Part shown: positions 56,797 through 64,000 of the stretch, one piece after another | How positions within the stretch are numbered: position 1 is the stretch's first letter | Layout: each line of letters starts with the position of its first letter | Source: Streptomyces poonensis | GTDB lineage: Bacteria; Actinomycetota; Actinomycetes; Streptomycetales; Streptomycetaceae | Reading direction: 5' to 3' | DNA: 64,000 nucleotides | Assembly (NCBI RefSeq): GCF_014650915.1 | Contig: NZ_BMVW01000003.1 | Span: forward strand, 1-64,000 | Notes under the pieces: generated by a model | The model's database searches: none | The model's input: the letters and a program-made list of their open reading frames with translations, nothing else | What the model was told of the DNA's origin: nothing | Program-made: the position numbers and the translations under genes

Positions 56797-57468
56797 GTGA
56801 GGCGGACCGACCGCCTGCGGACGTACCGGAGCAGGCGCGACTTCGGGCGGACTGAGGAGCCCAGCGACGCGACCGTCACCGCCGCCACTGAGCCGTACGG
56901 GCCCGATGGTTCCGGCGGGCCCGCGTCCGAGGAGCCTCGGTTCGTCGTCCAGATCCACGACGCGAGCACCATGCACTTCGACTTCCGGCTCCAGGTGGAC
57001 GACGTCCTGAAGTCCTGGTCCGTCCCGAAGGGCCCGTCCACGAACCCGAAGGACAAGCGGCTCGCCGTACCGACGGAGGACCATCCACTGGCGTACGAGG
57101 ACTTCGAGGGCGTGATCCCGGAGGGCGAGTACGGCGGTGGCACGGTGATCGTGTGGGACCACGGTACGTACCGGCCGCTGAGCCACGACCGGAGGGGACG
57201 GCCCGTTCCCTTCGAGGAGTCGCTGGAGCGCGGGCACGCGACGTTCCGGCTGAGCGGTGCGAAGCTGCACGGCGAGTACGCCCTCACCCGGTTCCGCGGC
57301 GGCGGCGGGTCCGGCGGTGACGACGGCGAGGAGGCGTGGCTCCTCGTACGGAAGGGCCAGCAGCGTGTCGCCGCGGACGCGAGCGGTACGCCGGACCCCC
57401 GCCGCGCCCGCTCCGTACGCAGTGGCCGCACTCTCGCCCAGGTGGCCGCGGACGTCCGGAAGGGATGA
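56797..57468 (+). CDS. Stand-alone LigD-type 3'-phosphoesterase
   Basis: 223 residues. QIHDASTMHFDFRLQ carries H54, D55 and H60 of the LigD phosphoesterase site, and TEDHPLAYEDFEGVIPEGEYGGG is the other signature. The enzyme trims 3'-phosphate or ribonucleotide ends before joining. In many bacteria it is one domain of LigD; here it is separate and 7 bp ahead of the ligase gene. GTG 56797 has GAAGGAG. No Ku or polymerase domain gene is in the window. Confidence 0.88.
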   Translation: MRRTDRLRTYRSRRDFGRTEEPSDATVTAATEPYGPDGSGGPASEEPRFVVQIHDASTMHFDFRLQVDDVLKSWSVPKGPSTNPKDKRLAVPTEDHPLAYEDFEGVIPEGEYGGGTVIVWDHGTYRPLSHDRRGRPVPFEESLERGHATFRLSGAKLHGEYALTRFRGGGGSGGDDGEEAWLLVRKGQQRVAADASGTPDPRRARSVRSGRTLAQVAADVRKG

Positions 57469-57475
57469 CTGCCCG

Positions 57476-58510
57476 ATGTCGGAGCTGCTCGCGACGCTGC
57501 CCGCCGACCGGCAGCAACTGCTCTCCCCTGCCCGCCCCGGGGCCGAACTGGCCTCCCGTCCCATGGCCGCCACCCTGACCGACAGGCGCGACTTCTCCGG
57601 CGACTGGATCTTCGAGCGCAAGCTGGACGGAATTCGTGCGCTCGCAGTACTCGAAGGGGACCGCGTCGCCCTGTACTCCCGCACCGGCAACCGGCTCGAC
57701 GCCACGTACCCGGAGATCGTCGAGGCCCTCGCCGCGCAGGAGTGCGAGGACTTCACCGTGGACGGCGAGATCGTCGCGTTCTCGGGCAACCGCACGGACT
57801 TCGGCCTGCTGCAGCAGCGCATGGGGCTCACCCGCCGCCGTGACGTCGAGGCGAGCCCGGTCGTCGTGACGTACTGCCTCTTCGACCTGCTGAGACTGGA
57901 CGGCGCGGACACCAGGCCCCTCACCTTGCGCGACCGCAAGTCACTGCTGCGCCGCGCGCTCACCTATCAGGCCCCGCTGCGGTTCACGACCCACCGCAAC
58001 CAGGGCGGTGGCGACCTGCTGGCCGAGGCCTGCGACCGGGGCTGGGAGGGGCTGATCGCCAAGCGCGCCGACAGCCGCTACCAGCCGCGCCGCTCCCCGG
58101 ACTGGCTCAAGCTGAAGTGCTCCCAGGGCCAGGAGTTCGTGATCGGGGGCTTCACCGAGCCGGCCGGCAGCCGTGTCGGCTTCGGTGCCCTGCTGCTCGG
58201 TTACTACGACGTCGGCGCCGGCGCCCTGCACTACGCGGGCAAGGTGGGCACGGGCTTCGACCACCGCACCCTGGTGATCATGCGCCGGTATCTGGAGGAA
58301 CTGCGCGTCACGGCCTCCCCCTTCGCCGACCGGGACCGCATCCGTGAGGGCACGGCCCGGTGGGTCGAGCCGTGCCTGGTCGCGCAGATCGCGTTCACCG
58401 AGTGGACGCGGGACGGGATGCTGCGGCACTCGCGGTTCCTCGGGTTGCGGGAGGACAAGAAGCCACAGGAGGTGGTGCGGGAGCAGGGGCAGGGGCGGAA
58501 AGCCGCGTGA
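57476..58510 (+). CDS. ATP-dependent DNA ligase (LigD ligase domain)
   Basis: 344 residues. FERKLDGIRAL holds the adenylated lysine K49; VDGEIVAF, EGLIAKRADSRY and WLKLKC are motifs III/IIIa, IV and V. The C-terminal OB part contains YAGKVGTGFDHRTL. Works with the phosphoesterase in front (7-bp gap) in end joining, presumably with Ku elsewhere. GGAAGGGATG supplies the ribosome site for ATG 57476. Confidence 0.9.
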   Translation: MSELLATLPADRQQLLSPARPGAELASRPMAATLTDRRDFSGDWIFERKLDGIRALAVLEGDRVALYSRTGNRLDATYPEIVEALAAQECEDFTVDGEIVAFSGNRTDFGLLQQRMGLTRRRDVEASPVVVTYCLFDLLRLDGADTRPLTLRDRKSLLRRALTYQAPLRFTTHRNQGGGDLLAEACDRGWEGLIAKRADSRYQPRRSPDWLKLKCSQGQEFVIGGFTEPAGSRVGFGALLLGYYDVGAGALHYAGKVGTGFDHRTLVIMRRYLEELRVTASPFADRDRIREGTARWVEPCLVAQIAFTEWTRDGMLRHSRFLGLREDKKPQEVVREQGQGRKAA

Positions 58511-58540
58511 GTCTCCGGGTTGCCCCGGTCCGCCGGCGTT

Positions 58541-59464
58541 TCAGCTCCAGCTCTCCGAGGTTCCGAGCCGGTCACCGTACGGCACCGGCCGCCCCGTGCA
58601 GGCGTCCAGCACCAGGCGGTCGCCGACCGGCTCCTCCGTCGTCACCGTCACCTTCCGGCTGTTCAGGTCGGCCGTGCAGACACCGTCGCTCCTCCCGGCC
58701 ACCGATGCGGACAGCACCACGCTGCCGTCGCTCTCCAGCACGTCCACGGCGGGACCGTCGTCGCAGGACCCATGAGTGGCCACCACGGTGACGGACCGGC
58801 CGTCGTCCGCCACCTTCACCAGGCCGGCGAGCGGTGTCAGACCGTCGACCTCCCCGTCCGGCACAGGCTCGACGGGCGGCTCGGGGAGCTTCGAGGGGAT
58901 GGCGGCAGCGCGCCTGAGCGGAGTGTCGTACCCCTCGAGAGCGAACAGCCAGGCCGGGACCGTCGCCGGGCCACGGCTGGTGGCCACGCTCATCACCCCG
59001 AGCTCCGCTCCGGTCACCGTCAGGCGCGCTCCGGGCATGCCGTCGGCGCGGTCCAGGGTCTTGTACGCCTCCTGCGCTCCCCTGAGAGGCATGGTGAGGG
59101 AGCTCCCGGTCTTCCAGGTCACCTTGCCGTCCTTGCGCGGAGCTGCGGGCAGATCTCCGCGCAGGTCGAAGTTCCCGGTGGTGTAGGCGCGGCGGTCGGC
59201 TTCGCTGCGCAGGCCGCCCTCGGGCAGCTGGACGACCTCCCCCATCGGGTGGTAGCCCTCGTGCCACTTCTCGGCGGCCTCGGAGCCGTCCCAGGCCGCC
59301 GCGACCTGGCGGGCGCGGGCGTCGCGTCGCGGTGACGACTCGCTGCCCCCGGTGCCGCCGGCCTGCTCGGTGCCGCACGCGGTGACGGCACCGGCGCCCA
59401 CCGCGGACAGGACCAGCGCGAGGAACAACGGGGCAGGGCGCGTGGTACTCGTACGCGTACGCAT
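58541..59464 (-). CDS. Secreted lipoprotein, function unknown
   Basis: 307 residues. The signal peptide ends at VTAC (Cys about 30), a lipobox, so it is anchored on the outer face of the membrane. The mature part is beta-rich (VTVVATHGSCDDGPAVDVLE, VVLSASVAGRSDGVC) with three cysteines; no named domain recognised. ATG 59464 has GGGAG upstream. Convergent with the ligase gene, 30 bp apart. Confidence 0.75.
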   Translation of the reverse strand: MRTRTSTTRPAPLFLALVLSAVGAGAVTACGTEQAGGTGGSESSPRRDARARQVAAAWDGSEAAEKWHEGYHPMGEVVQLPEGGLRSEADRRAYTTGNFDLRGDLPAAPRKDGKVTWKTGSSLTMPLRGAQEAYKTLDRADGMPGARLTVTGAELGVMSVATSRGPATVPAWLFALEGYDTPLRRAAAIPSKLPEPPVEPVPDGEVDGLTPLAGLVKVADDGRSVTVVATHGSCDDGPAVDVLESDGSVVLSASVAGRSDGVCTADLNSRKVTVTTEEPVGDRLVLDACTGRPVPYGDRLGTSESWS

Positions 59465-59612
59465 GAGGTCTCCCAGGGTCGACGCGGGCGCGGGCGGGGC
59501 GGGAACGAGTACCTGCCCCGCGGCGGACCAAGTCGCTTCCGCCGCCGTACCTGGGACGCACCCGCCCCCCGCCGCGTTCGATTCCCTCCGTCACCCGGTC
59601 ACGTTCGTTGTC

Positions 59613-59783
59613 GTGCACCGGCGGTACGGGAAGGCCTTCCGGCGCGCGCACGAGCTGAGGGCCGAGGCGCGCCGGGCGCTCCTGCTGGCGGAGGAGACGG
59701 CGAGGCTTCTGACCGGCGGGCTGACGGGGGGTCAGCCATCGCCTCACGAGATGGACGGCGCGGGCGGCGCGGACCACACGTGA
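59613..59783 (+). CDS. Possible small basic helical protein
   Basis: A 56-residue frame from a GTG, MHRRYGKAFRRAHELRAEARRALLLAEETARLL and a loose tail. Strongly helical and basic, but with no Shine-Dalgarno and no homolog I know. It occupies most of the 339-bp gap between the lipoprotein and N-formylglutamate amidohydrolase genes. Confidence 0.25.
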   Translation: MHRRYGKAFRRAHELRAEARRALLLAEETARLLTGGLTGGQPSPHEMDGAGGADHT

Positions 59784-59803
59784 CCCGGAGAGGGGGCCGG
59801 TCG

Positions 59804-60601
59804 TCAGCCGGTCACCGCGTCCACCAGCTGGGCCAGCGCCCCGGCCACCTCGTCTAGGCCGGGACCGGCCGGTCCTCCCGGCTCGCTCATGTACACGTCG
59901 CGCCGGATCTCGATCATCAGTGCGCTCACGCGCGGGTCGTTCCCGTAGTACCGGAGCGGCACGTACGTGCCCGCGAAGGGGCTGTTGACCCCGGTGCCGC
60001 CGAACCCGGCGAAGGCCTTCCGGGCTTGCTCCAGGAGGTCGGCGGGGGTGTGGAAGTCGTCGTGGCCGAGGCAGACGGGCGGCCGAGGGCCGTCACCGTG
60101 CAGTTCGTACGGCAGGGGCTCGGTCGGGTAGGAGTGGACGTCGATGACGACCGCCCGGCCGACCGTCTCCAGCCGCTCGGTCACGGCGTCGGTGACGGCT
60201 GCGGCGTACGGCGCGAAGTACCGCTCGATGAGTGGCTGTCCGTCGTGGCCGTCCGGGCGCAGGACCTCCCGGTGCGTCGTCCGCGTGTACACGGCGCCCA
60301 TGCCGACGGCGAGCATCTCCTCCCGTTCGTCGGGGAACCGCTCGGGGTCGACCACCAGCCGGGAGAGCCGGTTGACGAACTGCCAGGGGCGCGTGGCCGA
60401 CCGGGCAGCCGCCGTCTCGGCGATCGCCGCGGTGTGCGCGTCGGTGATGTGGTCCAACTCCCGCTCGAGTGCGGCGTCATCGAGCACGATGCCGGTCCGT
60501 ACGTCTGCCGGTATCGCCCGTGAGGAGTGCGGTACGTGCAGGATGACCGGGGAGTCGGGCGCGCCCGGAGCGAGCCGGTAGGAGGGCGAAACGTCGTTCA
60601 T
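59804..60601 (-). CDS. N-formylglutamate amidohydrolase family protein
   Basis: 265 residues. ILHVPHSSRAIP with the zinc His, DHITDAHTA, and VVIDVHSYPTEPLP are the family blocks; REVLRPDGHDGQ and VNSPFAGTYVP complete the pocket. The family hydrolyses N-formylglutamate in histidine breakdown and related N-acyl amino acids. No other hut gene is near, so the substrate is open. ATG 60601. Confidence 0.82.
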   Translation of the reverse strand: MNDVSPSYRLAPGAPDSPVILHVPHSSRAIPADVRTGIVLDDAALERELDHITDAHTAAIAETAAARSATRPWQFVNRLSRLVVDPERFPDEREEMLAVGMGAVYTRTTHREVLRPDGHDGQPLIERYFAPYAAAVTDAVTERLETVGRAVVIDVHSYPTEPLPYELHGDGPRPPVCLGHDDFHTPADLLEQARKAFAGFGGTGVNSPFAGTYVPLRYYGNDPRVSALMIEIRRDVYMSEPGGPAGPGLDEVAGALAQLVDAVTG

Positions 60602-60663
60602 GTGGGTTGCCTCGCTGGCCTTGTGGATCGTGCTTCGGCGGGCTAGCGCGCCCGCCGACCTGT

Positions 60664-60691
60664 CGGGGCGCCCCGAAGTGCGGGCGCCCCG
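60664..60691. terminator. Terminator after the secreted SH3-like gene
   Basis: A 10-bp stem (60664-60673 with 60682-60691, arm CGGGGCGCCC) with loop CGAAGTGC lies about 90 bp past the minus-strand stop at 60779, in the 177-bp gap before the amidohydrolase gene. Confidence 0.65.
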
Positions 60692-60778
60692 GACGATCAT
60701 AGACATACGGCCCGAGGCCGAGCGTGACTGCCGGGGCAGCGAGCACGGCCGCGCGCGGCGGGCGTTACCACGTCGGCG

Positions 60779-61273
60779 TCAGACGCGCCACGGCGGCATC
60801 GGATAGAGGTTGCTGCACGGGTAGACACAGCTGATCGAGCCCGGCATCAACAGGCCCCCGTCGTCCTCGTTGTCGGCGCCGCCCGTGAAGTAGACCTCGG
60901 GAACCCAGCCCCACTTGCCGTTGTCGGCGAGGGTGCTCGCCCACCAGTTGTTGGTGCCGCCGCTGACGGTGACCGACGCACCCTGCTTCTCGTAGACGAA
61001 CCAGTTGGAGGAGCCGCCGTACGTCAGGTAGCCGACGACACCGCTGTTGACGTCCCTGCTGTTGTAGACGGGCACGTTGCCCCGCCAGAGCGGGCAGTAC
61101 CGGACCGTCTCGTCCCATGCGGTTCCGTTGTACGGGTTGATGAGCTGACGCTGGGTGGGCGTGTGGCACGGGTAGCCGTCGTATGCCGAGGCGGTGGGCG
61201 CGGCGACCAGCACGGCGGCCATGGCTGCCATCGTCGCGAAGAGCGCGGTGAGAGCCTGTCGAAGTCTGACCAC
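60779..61273 (-). CDS. Secreted SH3-like small protein
   Basis: 164 residues. The GTG at 61273 is chosen because AGGAGG stands 11 bases upstream and the product then begins with a textbook signal peptide (VVRLRQALTALFATMAAMA to APTASA) cut near residue 31. The mature protein is rich in Gly, Trp and Tyr (VVGYLTYGGSSNWFVYEKQG, NNWWASTLADNGKWGWVP), as in bacterial SH3 modules of extracellular proteins, and has four cysteines that may form two disulfides. An ATG at 61297 would add eight residues. Role unknown. Confidence 0.7.
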   Translation of the reverse strand: MVRLRQALTALFATMAAMAAVLVAAPTASAYDGYPCHTPTQRQLINPYNGTAWDETVRYCPLWRGNVPVYNSRDVNSGVVGYLTYGGSSNWFVYEKQGASVTVSGGTNNWWASTLADNGKWGWVPEVYFTGGADNEDDGGLLMPGSISCVYPCSNLYPMPPWRV

Positions 61274-61457
61274 GGTAGGGATGTCCTCCTTGTTCATGTG
61301 GCGGCGGCGGAAGGCCGGGGACCGGCTCGGGACCGCCGTCGGCGATTGCCATGACACATGACAGCGGCGGACGTTGACCGGTTGCCGTGACTCACAGCTT
61401 CCTCACGGGCCCCACACATCACATACGGGACACGGCGAGGCGGCGCCGCGCGGGCCA

Positions 61458-61480
61458 TTGTCAGTGGCCGGCCCTAACGT
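61458..61480 (+). promoter_or_regulatory. RecA-NDp (PafBC-type) DNA-damage promoter
   Basis: TTGTCAGTG (61458-61466), exactly 8 bases, then TAACGT (61475-61480). This fits the published actinobacterial LexA-independent damage promoter tTGTCRgtg-N8-TAnnnT at every defined position. It is 58 bp ahead of the WGR protein start. Confidence 0.8.
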
Positions 61481-61537
61481 TCGGGCAGTGGGATCCGCGG
61501 AACAAGCCGCAGGCCCTGACCTGGGGAGAGGTCTGCC

Positions 61538-62983
61538 ATGTCGACGTCGACGACGTATCTGGAGCTGTCGCAGGACGGTGGGGGAGCGCACAAGTTCTAT
61601 GAGGTGACCGTGCAGGGGCAGGTCGTGTCCGTGCGGTACGGGCGGATCGGCGCCGCAGGGCAGACGCAGACGTCGACGTTCCCCAGCGTCGAGAAGGCGC
61701 AGGCGGCGGCCGCCAAGAAGATCGGCGAGAAGGTGCGCAAGGGGTACGCGCCCGCTGTGCAGGGGCAGCGCGCGCCCCGTGCCGTGACCCGTCGTCAGGT
61801 GACCTCCGCGCCGTCCACGGCCCGCGCGGTCGCCCCGGTGCTGTGGCGGTTCCGTACGGGCTCCGCGGCGTTCGGCATCCACATCGACGACGAGCGCTGC
61901 TGGGTGGGCAACCAGGCGGGCGACGTCTACACCTTGGCGCACGGGGGCGAGGTGCTGGCCCGCTATCAACTGCCGGACGGCGTCAAGTGCCTGGTCGCCG
62001 ACGACTTCTGGATCTACGCCGGCTGCGACGACGGCCGGGTGTACGACCTGTCGTCCAAGCTGCCGTTCGCCGCCTACGACATCGCGGCCGACGTGGACAT
62101 CTTCTGGCTCGACATCCATGAGGGGGTGCTGAACGTCGCGGACCGCGCCGGGCGGCTCACCGTCATCGACCACGAGGACGAGCACCAGTGGGCGCGCGGC
62201 GGGCGCGGTGAGCACGCCTGGCTGGTGCGGGCCGACGACCGGGCCGTCTACCACGGGCACACGCACGGTGTGACGGCCCACTCCCCCGACGGCACCGCCG
62301 AGTTGTGGCACACGCCCACGAAGGGCGCCGTGCTCTTCGGCTGGCAGGAGGACGACGCGGTGTACGCCGGCACGGCGCACCGTGTGGTGCAGCGGCTGTC
62401 GAAGGCGACCGGCGCCGTCGAGGTGACGTACCCGTGCGACAGCCCGGTGTACTCGTGCGCCACCTCACCCGGCGGGCGGTTCGTGTTCGCGGGGGACTCC
62501 GCCTCCTCGGTGTACTGCTTCGACCGGGACGGCACACGGCTGTGGAAGCTGGGCACGGGCGGCGGTTCCGCGCTGTCCATGCAGTACCGCGACGAACGGC
62601 TCTATCTGGTCACCACCGACGGCTCGCTGGTGTGCGTGGACGCGAGCGAGGCGGCGGTGGCGGCCGCTCAGCAGGGGTCGGTGCCGGTGGCCCGCGACGT
62701 CAAGCTCGCCGCCACCGCCGCGGTGCCGACGTACGCGCCGGTCACCGCGGCCTCCTCCGTGGCGGCCGTCGCAGCGGCGCCCGCGGGATCGGTGGTCGTG
62801 GAGTGTGTCCAGGAGGGCGGCCGGACGCGGATCCGTGTGGTGTCGGAGGGGTACGACCCGTCGTGGAACGTCCAGTTCCCGCGGGCGATACGGGAACCGG
62901 GCGCTCGGTACGTCGTCGACGCGCTGCACTCGGCGTCGGGCGGCTTCTACCGGGTGCGCGGTGACATCCGGAGACTGCTGTGA
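61538..62983 (+). CDS. WGR-domain and beta-propeller protein
   Basis: 481 residues. Residues 5-80 are a WGR domain (YLELSQDGGGAHKFYEVTVQ, VSVRYGRIGAAGQTQT, AQAAAAKKIGEKVRKGY), the DNA-end and nucleic-acid-sensing domain found in PARPs and MolR. Residues 105-400 are a PQQ/WD-like propeller of repeated blades (WVGNQAGDVYTL, IYAGCDDGRVYDL, VFAGDSASSVYCF). The C-terminal 70 residues form a small beta domain. GAGAGG lies before the ATG. Its RecA-NDp promoter predicts induction by DNA damage. No enzyme motif, so a scaffold or sensor is likely. Confidence 0.8.
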   Translation: MSTSTTYLELSQDGGGAHKFYEVTVQGQVVSVRYGRIGAAGQTQTSTFPSVEKAQAAAAKKIGEKVRKGYAPAVQGQRAPRAVTRRQVTSAPSTARAVAPVLWRFRTGSAAFGIHIDDERCWVGNQAGDVYTLAHGGEVLARYQLPDGVKCLVADDFWIYAGCDDGRVYDLSSKLPFAAYDIAADVDIFWLDIHEGVLNVADRAGRLTVIDHEDEHQWARGGRGEHAWLVRADDRAVYHGHTHGVTAHSPDGTAELWHTPTKGAVLFGWQEDDAVYAGTAHRVVQRLSKATGAVEVTYPCDSPVYSCATSPGGRFVFAGDSASSVYCFDRDGTRLWKLGTGGGSALSMQYRDERLYLVTTDGSLVCVDASEAAVAAAQQGSVPVARDVKLAATAAVPTYAPVTAASSVAAVAAAPAGSVVVECVQEGGRTRIRVVSEGYDPSWNVQFPRAIREPGARYVVDALHSASGGFYRVRGDIRRLL

Positions 62984-63005
62984 CGGCCGCTTGCCGCGAG
63001 GTTCC

Positions 63006-63428
63006 TCAGGCGATGGACGCCGAAATGATGGCGGACACCGCGAGGTTGCAGGACGCCGTCACCCAGACCGCGGGGTGGGGCTCCGGCTCGACCAGCGTCG
63101 CGCCGAGACGCCCCGGCGTGACCAGGTCCACCACCAGGAACGCCACGGCCATCATCACCAGCCCCAGCAGCCCGAACAGCGCGGTCGACGCCAGCCCCTT
63201 GCCGAAGTCCTCGTACGTGGTCCAGATGGAGGTGAACACGATGCCGCCGATACCGAGCAGCGCCGAGCTGAGCACGGTGGCGGCGTTGCGGTTGCGCTCC
63301 TGCCATATCTGCCGGCCGAGCTTTCCGGGCGTCAGCACGTCGACCAGGAAGATGCCGAGGACCAGCAGGACCAGGCCCAGGGCGCCGTAGGCGCCGGCCC
63401 GGCCGAGTCCGTTGACGATGTCGCTCAT
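63006..63428 (-). CDS. DUF350 membrane protein
   Basis: 140 residues with four membrane helices in two repeats, each ending in VDxLTPGxLG (VDVLTPGKLG and VDLVTPGRLG), the mark of DUF350. Integral inner-membrane protein of unknown role. ATG 63428; GGGAA upstream. Convergent with the WGR gene, 22 bp apart. Confidence 0.85.
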   Translation of the reverse strand: MSDIVNGLGRAGAYGALGLVLLVLGIFLVDVLTPGKLGRQIWQERNRNAATVLSSALLGIGGIVFTSIWTTYEDFGKGLASTALFGLLGLVMMAVAFLVVDLVTPGRLGATLVEPEPHPAVWVTASCNLAVSAIISASIA

Positions 63429-63539
63429 GAGGTTCCCGGCTCCGTAAGTGTGAGAGGTCTTGAGTGATCGCGGTCAAGGAGATGCAAAATGTAGCGCACC
63501 TTCAGAAACTCAAGAGCTCGGGGCCCTGCATCAGTCAGG

Positions 63540-64000
63540 TCACGGACGCAGGACGAGACGGATGGGGTTGCCCTCCTTCTTCTCCAGGCGCGCCACCGCC
63601 TCGGCGGCCTCCGAGAGCGGCAGCACGCCGCTGACCGAACCGGAGAAGTCCAGCCGGCCGCCCTGGATCAGGCGGAGGAGCTGCGGCAGGGCCACCGGCA
63701 TGTCGGAGCCGTAGTGGCCGAGGATCTGCTGCTGGAGGTAGCTGAAGCGGGTTCCGTCCGTGACGCTGAGCGGCTTGTCGGTCAGGCCCACCAGGACCAG
63801 CCGTCCCTTCGGGGCGAGGACCGACAGGGCCTGCTCGCGCACGGTCGGCACGCCCGCGAAGTCGAACGCGGCGGCGAGCCCGGCGCCGCCGGTCACCGCG
63901 GCGACGGCCTCGCGCAGCCCCGGGTCGGCGGAGTCCAGCGCCAGGTCGGCCCCGGCGGCCAGGGCCCGCTCGCGGGCGACGGGGCTGGGGTCGACCGCGA
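63540..64000 (-). CDS. Zinc-binding-type quinone oxidoreductase, C-terminal part (partial)
   Basis: The last 153 residues of an MDR-superfamily protein; the N-terminus lies beyond the right edge. Visible are the end of the Rossmann fold (VDPSPVARERALAAGADLAL), GGAGLAAAFDFAG, GRLVLVGLTDKPL, and the closing LSEAAEAVARLEKKEGNPIRLVL. It uses NAD(P)H on alcohols or quinones; substrate not predictable. Separated from the DUF350 gene by 111 bp, both on the minus strand. Confidence 0.85.
   Translation of the reverse strand, partial: AVDPSPVARERALAAGADLALDSADPGLREAVAAVTGGAGLAAAFDFAGVPTVREQALSVLAPKGRLVLVGLTDKPLSVTDGTRFSYLQQQILGHYGSDMPVALPQLLRLIQGGRLDFSGSVSGVLPLSEAAEAVARLEKKEGNPIRLVLRP

Noticed and set aside
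52755..57431. A 1,558-residue open frame on the minus strand
   Set aside because: Antisense shadow of the multicopper oxidase and phosphoesterase genes, with no motif or ribosome site.
1..64000. tRNA, rRNA, riboswitch, integrase, transposase and attachment sites
   Set aside because: None was recognised by eye; the defence-like island has no integrase or flanking tRNA here, so its mobility cannot be argued.

Overview
The window is high-GC actinobacterial DNA, almost certainly a Streptomyces chromosome. GTG and TTG starts are common, GTGA/ATGA stop-start overlaps couple genes, secreted proteins carry Streptomyces-type signal peptides, and the gene content (three-copy style GTP cyclohydrolase II paralog, DUF350, DUF4333, MHS transporter, LigD-type ligase) fits that genus. 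No rRNA, tRNA, CRISPR array or intact insertion sequence was seen. All functional calls are from reading motifs by eye; no database search was run.

Layout. 1-80: tail of a 6-phosphogluconate dehydrogenase, closed by a strong terminator. 160-7561: a lipid-oxidation locus made of a class-3 lipase, a large protein joining a catalase-like haem domain to an animal-type haem dioxygenase, a nitroreductase-like protein and a beta-solenoid membrane protein. 7586-12758: quinate/shikimate use (3-dehydroshikimate dehydratase, shikimate dehydrogenase, TetR regulator, shikimate-type MHS transporter). 12850-16781: PPOX protein, TetR regulator with a near-perfect 35-bp operator, a 14-helix exporter and a serine hydrolase. 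16768-24059: a cluster built round a GTP cyclohydrolase II variant, a creatininase-type hydrolase, a PTPS-like T-fold protein, a dehydrogenase, a glycosyltransferase, a methyltransferase, a flippase-like membrane protein and a CDP-alcohol phosphatidyltransferase. It looks like a pathway from GTP to an unknown pterin- or pyrimidine-type product, perhaps joined to a lipid. 24167-27493: lipoprotein and type VII-secretion-flavoured small proteins. 27818-29860: PhyH-type dioxygenase and SDR.

30208-49691 is a defence-like island: a 2,111-residue fusion of Ser/Thr kinase, DEAD/DEAH helicase and DUF1998, an SNF2-type helicase, an Eco57I-type methylase, an EVE-like protein, a McrB/McrC pair, the remnant of another McrC, and an HsdM-like methylase with its own HTH. 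The first three genes resemble the DISARM (DrmA/B, DrmD, DrmMI) toolkit with a Pgl-like kinase added.

49912-64000: small hypothetical genes, an ADP-ribosylglycohydrolase facing a GNAT-like gene, a six-cupredoxin-domain multicopper oxidase carrying what looks like a short palindromic repeat inserted in frame, a split LigD pair (3'-phosphoesterase and ligase), a lipoprotein, N-formylglutamate amidohydrolase, a secreted SH3-like protein, a WGR plus beta-propeller protein behind a RecA-NDp-type DNA-damage promoter, a DUF350 membrane protein and the end of a zinc-type quinone oxidoreductase.

The three best candidates for undescribed biology are the lipase/catalase-dioxygenase/reductase locus, the GTP-derived cluster, and the kinase-helicase methylase island.
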